Origin: Vicia villosa
Lineage: Eukaryota > Streptophyta > Magnoliopsida > Fabales > Fabaceae
Direction of reading: 5' to 3'
DNA: 64,000 bases
NCBI RefSeq assembly: GCF_029867415.1
Contig: NC_081182.1
Span: 9,430,646 to 9,494,645 of the forward strand
Shown here: in pieces, positions 58,217 to 64,000 of the stretch
How the letters are laid out: each line of letters starts with the position of its first letter
Position numbering within the stretch: the stretch's first letter is position 1
Made by a program: the position numbers and the translations under genes
Notes under the pieces: generated by a model
What the model was told of the DNA's origin: nothing
What the model saw: only the letters and a program-made list of their open reading frames with translations
The model's database searches: none

Positions 58217-61200
58217 ATGGAGAAGATGTCTTCAACAAAGTATGAGATTTAAAATTTCATCGAAGTGGATGATTTCGGTTTGTGGCACTTAAAGATGAAA
58301 GCCTTACTGGTTCAGCAGGGAGTGACGACTATGGACGATGCGTCAAAGGAAAAAGAAATGATGGCCATGATAGAGAAATCCCAAAGTGCAATTTTGTTGA
58401 GCCTTGGTGATAAGGTTCTTTGACAGGTATCAAAGGAGACGATGGCATCAGGGTTATGGATGAAAATTAAAAGTTTGTACATGACGAAATCGCTGGTAAA
58501 CCAACTCTACCTTAAGCAAGCTTTATATTTATTTAAGATGATTGGAGACAAAGTGTTGGCTGAGCAGTTGGATATGTTCAACAAGCTAATTCTTAATCTT
58601 GAAAATATTAATGTGAATATCAATGATGAAGATCAAGAAACGTTGATGTTGTGCGCTTTTCCTAGGTTACGTGCTCACTTCAAAGAAACTCTCTTGTATG
58701 GAAGTGAGTCCCAGACCTTCGAAGAAGTTCAATCAGCCTTGTATTCTAAGGATTTGAACGAACGAAAGGAGCATAGACCTTTAACGGTTGGTGAAGGTTT
58801 GGCCGTTAAGGGAAAATTCTTGCGAAAGGATGATAAGTTCGACAAGAAGAAAGGTAAAAGTTAACAGAAGTCTTACAATGGCAAAGCATCTGGTATTCGA
58901 TGTTATCATAAGAAGGAGGGTCACACAAGAAAGTTATGCCCTGAACGCCTGAAAGGTCATGGAGGTAAGGATAATGGCAATGCAACCATTGTTCAAGATG
59001 ATTTAGAATCATCTGATGTTCTTGTGGTTTCAAGCAGTGACTCGAGTAAGGAGTGGATTATGGATTCAGGTTGCGCTTGACACATGAATCCAAATAAATA
59101 CTTGTTTGAGGAATTATGTGATCAAGATGGTGGGTCTGTATTGTTAGGAAACAACAAAGTTTACAAGATTGCAGGTGTTGGATCTGTGAGATTCAAGCTC
59201 TATGATGAATCAATATGGTTGTTGACTGAAGTCAGGTATGTTCTTGATTTGAAGATAAATTTGATTTCTATTGTGAATTCGACAAGAAAAGGATATGTTT
59301 TCCAAGGAGATAAAAGTATATTAAGAGTTATGAAGGGGTTGAAGGAAGTCTTGAGAGGCGTGAAGAAACAAGGCTTATATACCCTTGAGGGTGAAGTTGT
59401 AAGTGGTTCGAAAAATGTTACATCTATGAAACCTTTGTCAAAGACAAATATTTGGCATCATGAGATTGGGCCATGTCGGTGAAACGGGTATGGTCAAATT
59501 GGGAAAACAAAATCTGCTTGGTGGAGACAAAGTCGAAAAGCTAAAATTTTATGAACCATGGGTACTTGGAAAATCTTGCAGAGTGAAGTTCAATAAAGGC
59601 AAACAAATAACACATGGATCCCTTGATTACATCCATGCTAATCTTTGAGGGCCTGCAAGGTGTCCATCATATTCAGGAGCGAGGTATTTTCTATCCATAC
59701 TAGATGATTATTCCAGAAAAATATGGGTATTCATCCAGAAGACTAAGGATGAAACTTTTGAGAATTTCAAAAGTTGGTAGACTCTGGTCGAAAATAAAAC
59801 TGGCAGAAAGGTTAAGAGGTTGAGAACCGATAATGACTTTGAATTTTGCAACGAGGCGTTCGACAGTTTTTATGCTGCCTCTGGTATTGAAAGGCACAAA
59901 ACTATTGCAAGCACTCCACAATAAAATGGTTTGGCTGAAAGGTTTAATCGAACTATTTTGGAAAGAGTTAGATACAAGTTGACTAGTGATGGGTTAAAGA
60001 AGTTGTTTTGTATTGAGGCTGTTTCGATAGCAACATATCTAATAAACAGATGTCCTTCAACTGCATTAGATATGAACACACTTGAAAAAGTTTGGTCGGG
60101 ACATCCACCAGATCTCAACAAACTGAGAGTATTTGGCTGCATAGCCTATGCTCGCATTAGACAAGACAAGGTCGAAACTAGAGCTCTAAAATGTATGTTC
60201 ATGGGATAACCTGAAGGAGTCAAAGATTATAGGTTGTGGTGCCTAGAGTCAGGTCATAAGAAGAGTATCACTAGTCGAGATGTAGTTTTCAATGAAGCAG
60301 AAATAGCTTTTAAGAAAACTGATGATGTTGGTCGAAGTGTAGAAATATTTGATGAAGAGATGGAATAGATATAGATTCCTGTTGAGGTGGAGCGTGTTGA
60401 TGTTGAATTGCATATCCCAAATGAAGTCAAAGAAGAAGTAAAAGATGCTGAGGAAGTTTAGGAAACTGTCGATGACTACCTGTTGTCAAGAGATAGGTCG
60501 AGAAGAGTCATCAAGCCACCTCAGAGACTTGGGTATGCATATCTTATAGCTTATGCTTTAATCTATGCAAGTGAGATTCTAAATGAATAACCTATTGACT
60601 ATAAGGAAGTTACGAGGAGTCGAAATAATAATGAATGGATGAAGGCCATGAATGATGAAATAAAATCTCTTAATGATAATCACACTTGGGAACTGATCGA
60701 AAAACCTACTGAAGCAAGGTTAGTCAACTGTAAATGGATTTTCAAAGTTAAAGAAGGAATTGAAGGAGTGACGTCGAAGAGATACAAGACAAGGTTGGTC
60801 GCAAGGGGTTTCACTCAGAAAGAAGGTGTCGACTTCAATGATGTGTTTTCTCCTGTCGTGAAGCATGGGTCCATCTGAATGTTGCTTGCCATAGTGGCAC
60901 AGTTTGATTTTGAATTGGAACGGATGGATGTGAAAACAGCGTTCTTGTAAAGTGATATAGATGAAACAATCCTGATGAGGTAACCTGAAGGGTCTGTCGA
61001 AAAAAGGAAGGAAGAATATGTGTACAAGCTGAAGAGATCCTTATATGGACTAAAAAATCTCCTCGATAGTGGAATAGGATATTCGACAAGTTCATGGCAC
61101 ACATAAGTTTCAGTAGAAGTCACTTTGACCATTGTGTTTATTTCAAATTTTGACATGCTAATTCATTTGTTATTTTGTTGCTTTATGTGGATGATATTCT

Positions 61201-62164
61201 CATAGCAAGCAACAATGTCGAAGATGTGATGAGGGTGAAGATTGAACTCAATAAGGAGTTCGATATGAAGGATCTGGGAGCTGCATCCAAGATTCTTGGG
61301 ATTGACATTCAAAGAGATAGAAAGCAATCAAAATTATGTTTATCTCAATAGGCATACCTACGGAATATTCTAGAAAAGTTTGGTATGTCGAATTCAAAGC
61401 CTATTGTGACTCCAACAAACCCTCAATTCAAGATGAGTATAGATCAATGTCCCAGTACTGATGTCGAAAGAGCTTATATGAATAGCATCCCATATGCTAA
61501 TATAATAGGTTATTTGATGTATGATATGGTTTGTACTATACCCGACATAGCATACGTAGTAAGTCTTGTAAGCAAGTATATAGTGAATCCTATAAAGGCT
61601 CACTAGCAAGCATTAAAGTGAATTATAAGGTACATAAATGAGTCTCTGAACAGACTCCTAATTTATGGTAGAGCCTTGGGTGAAGATAGTAAAGTAGTAA
61701 TTGAAGGATATGTCGACTCTGACTATGTAGGTTGTATGAATTCCAAAAAATACATTTCTGGATATGTCTCACTATGTTTGGCACATCAATTAGTTGGAAA
61801 AAACACTTCAGAAGGTGTTGTTTTATCAACCACTGCGGAGGAGTATATTACCCTCACTGAAGTTGTGAATGAAAGATTGTGGCTTGAAGGCTTTGCGGAG
61901 GAGCTAAAACTTCAAAATTGAGGTAGCATTGTTTAATGTGATAGTCAAAGTGTTATACACCTATCAAAGAACTCAACATATCATGAACAAACCAAACACA
62001 TTGACGTGAGGTTGCATTTCGGCAGCTGAGTAATCGGGTGTGGTAAAGTCCAAGTGCTGAAGGTTTCGACATATCACAATGTTGCTGATATAATCACTAA
62101 GACATTGCCGAGTTGCAAGTTTTTCCATTGTATGCAGTTGATAAAGTTGCATGACAAAAGCTAG
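58217..62164 (+). pseudogene. copia gag-pol polyprotein, many nonsense changes
   Basis: ATG at 58217, natural stop at 62162. Gag: LWHLKMKALLVQQGV and LENINVNINDEDQETLMLCA. CCHC remnant CYHKKEGHTRKLC, second Cys lost. Protease region: EWIMDSGCA. Integrase: RLGHVGETGMVKL, with zinc-ligand Cys changed in FYEPWVLGKSC; ILDDYSRKIWVF; RTDNDFEFCN; NGLAERFNRTILER. RT: NDNHTWELIEKPTEARLVNC, KARGFTQ-type motif, LLLYVDDILIAS with the YVDD active site, and SLYGLK followed by a frameshift. RNase H: GYVDSDYVGCMNSKKYISGY and STTAEEYITLTEVV. Many stops fall at expected Gln or Trp codons. No function expected. Confidence 0.88.
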
Positions 62165-62204
62165 TTTGTTCTTTGATATTAGAGTTTGTTCCAAGGTAGA
62201 GATT

Positions 62205-62666
62205 TGGGAGAATTAGATCGAACTCTATCATGTCGAAGGTTAGCTTCTGGTTCGATAGGATTTATGCAGGGCATCGAAGTATGTTCACATGATGGTGTCG
62301 AAGACCTACACATTATAGTCGAAGTGTGATATAGTATATTGGTGTCGAAATGCTAGGGTTGTTAGTATGTTGAATTGGGCCGGTTTGTAATGTCCAATTG
62401 TCGAAGTTAGCTTGTAATAGGTATTTGTGAAAAAACCCATTAGTTTAGTATGTTAGATCTATTATAAATAGCATACTAGTATCTCATCGTTGTATACTGC
62501 AAATCCTAATTTAGGGTGAGAGGGTTGTTTGTTATTCTTATAACACTTGTAATCTTGATTCAAAGTGAAAGTAAAGAATAACAGTTATAACCAATTCCTT
62601 GTTGTTCTTCTTGCTTCCCATTGCGTTCCCTGTTATACTTTGTTCTTGGCATTGTTTTTCCCAACA
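62205..62666 (+). repeat. 3' LTR of the Tork-like element
   Basis: 462 bp partner of 57738-58200, differing by scattered substitutions across its length. TATAAATAGCAT occurs near 62464. Confidence 0.88.
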
Positions 62667-64000
62667 GGTTTAGTCATGAACGATAATGAAAGAAAAAGAG
62701 AAATGATGATGACTTTTCTTTATCATATATTTCTCTCTTAATTAGTTTGAGGGATTGACCATTTTCTTAAGTCATTAATCACCGTTGTTAAATTTGAAAA
62801 TCCTACTTTTCATCAATTTAAGTCTTTGATTGGTAAATCTCTCTCGTGAATTTTGTTTTTATGCTTTCTCGAATCTATGACAACTTTCATCGTTGCAACG
62901 CAATCCTCGTAACTTATTTCCCATTATATTATTTCATGAAGAAAGAGATAGTAAAAATGTTCAAATATTGACAAAGTAGACATTAACATACAACAATTTT
63001 ATTTTAAAATTAAGATTTTGATCGAGAATATAATAGTGATTCGTGTGACCAATCAATGTGGGGGGGTTCTCTACAAAACATTGGTAGGAAGAACTCTTAA
63101 TTGGTGTTTCAATGCTACTAATAATGATTGTCCATAAAATGCAACAACTCTAGTACACAAAATAAATAAATAAAATATTAACAATAAAAATGCATTACTC
63201 AAACGAAATAGGATATATCACAAGATTGTAAACCAAATATTATATAGTATAATCAAAAGTAAAACTTTAAACATTGTTATATGACAAAGTAAATATTTTT
63301 ATTTAAGATTGTGAGTCTTATAAAAAAACTATAGTAGTCATGTTCTTACAAATATTTTGTGTTACTTTATCAAACTCTTATCACACCATTTTTTGTTATA
63401 TGATATGATGTAGTTTTCGAGCAATATGAGAGTATGTGGAGTGGGTGTAGCTACTTATTACTTCATCTTTAGATACAAAAATCCACTATGTTATTGTATC
63501 ATCTTTTAGATATAAATAAAAAAAGATATAATATTCATGGTTGAGGAAATTGTTATAATAACCCACATCGACCGCAATTATCAACATTTACTCACCAATG
63601 ATACAACCATGAACATACCCAGAACATTAAAAAAAGGTTAATAGGTCAACATTGTAATTATTTATAAATGCAACATATTATGTTATGCCATATATTTTTA
63701 AAACACACAAATCATAAAACATACAAAAGATGTTCCAAATTTTAAGATGAAAAATAATGATTGCCTACTATAAAAAAATATAAAAAGTAAAATATTACCT
63801 CATTAGCATGTTTTGTTCTTCTAATAATTCATCTCCATATTGCAAAGTTACAAACCGTGCAACCTAAGCAAAAATATGAATATTGTTAGTAGAATATTTA
63901 AAATGAAATGTAAAAAATCATACAACACCTCATCATCTTAAATCTCAAATAAAGATCAAACATAATGAATTATAACAATCAGTTATTTATGAAAAAATTA
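62667..64000. other. AT-rich intergenic sequence
   Basis: No supported gene. One possible minus-strand exon of 65 nt at 63863-63799, bounded by TTGCTTAG and GTAATATT, reads VARFVTLQYGDELLEEQNML. It has plausible splice sites but no recognised family, and its gene would run off the right edge or be a remnant. Confidence 0.3.

Larger units (their letters stand above)
57738..62666 (+). mobile_element. Tork/Tnt1-like Ty1-copia retrotransposon, complete but defective
   Basis: 4929 bp with LTRs of 463 and 462 bp (TGTGAGAATTAG...CACAACA and TGGGAGAATTAG...CCAACA) and a perfect 5-bp target duplication GGTTT (57733-57737, 62667-62671). A purine stretch AAGGTAGAGAT precedes the 3' LTR. Gag, protease, integrase, RT and RNase H occur in copia order. 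LTRs differ at many sites and the polyprotein has many stops, so the insertion is old. The lineage is inferred from protein similarity. Confidence 0.9.

Overview
The window is nuclear DNA of a flowering plant, almost certainly a legume of the inverted-repeat-lacking clade (pea, vetch, clover or medick relatives). This rests on AT-rich composition, short GT-AG introns, a SIRE/Maximus-type copia LTR with the typical legume start, Ogre-like LTRs starting TGTCATACCCC, plant mobile domain transposon genes, and one large intact plant gene. There are no operons, tRNA or rRNA genes, or CRISPR arrays. Species cannot be named from this sequence.

Layout. 1-2461: 5' end of a SIRE-type copia element (minus strand, runs off the left edge). 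2536-17263: an RPA1-like (single-strand DNA binding) pseudogene split by two large insertions: a short-LTR copia element (3751-11493, TSD AAAAT) and a Helitron (12248-16451). The copia element in turn holds a long-hairpin MITE (6893-7289) and a very young gag-only LTR retrotransposon (7341-10981, TSD TATAC). The young element carries an 850-codon open chimera of PPR and NRG1-type NB-ARC sequence. 17298-21040: a degenerate copy of the 5' half of the LDL3 gene. 21195-23912: MITEs around a 1.9-kb inverted repeat with FDM/IDN2-like coiled-coil remnants. 24963-26408: decayed alpha/beta-hydrolase (ABHD5/At4g24160-like) pseudogene. 26825-26904: very short tRNA-derived SINE with a 16-bp TSD. 27065-36208: two different plant-mobile-domain pseudogenes, an Ogre-type LTR fragment and two solo LTRs. 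37879-39610: L1-type LINE fragment. 40807-42275: MULE-like element with 11-bp TSD. 43365-43785: degenerate A/T-rich tandem repeat.

45154-54172 (minus) is the only convincing intact host gene. It encodes an LDL3-type histone lysine demethylase: eight coding exons that splice in frame to 1949 codons. Its 5' half, promoter and part of intron 1 are the source of, or sister to, the degenerate copy about 34 kb away. 55375-56560: RTE-type LINE fragment. 57738-62666: complete but heavily mutated copia element (TSD GGTTT). The rest, to 64000, is AT-rich with no supported gene.

Most of the window is therefore layered mobile DNA around one chromatin-regulator gene. The items most worth following are the young retroelement with the in-frame PPR-NLR chimera, the Helitron that carries RPA1-like sequence and sits inside an RPA1-like gene, the FDM/IDN2-like hairpin, and the promoter-bearing LDL3 partial copy.
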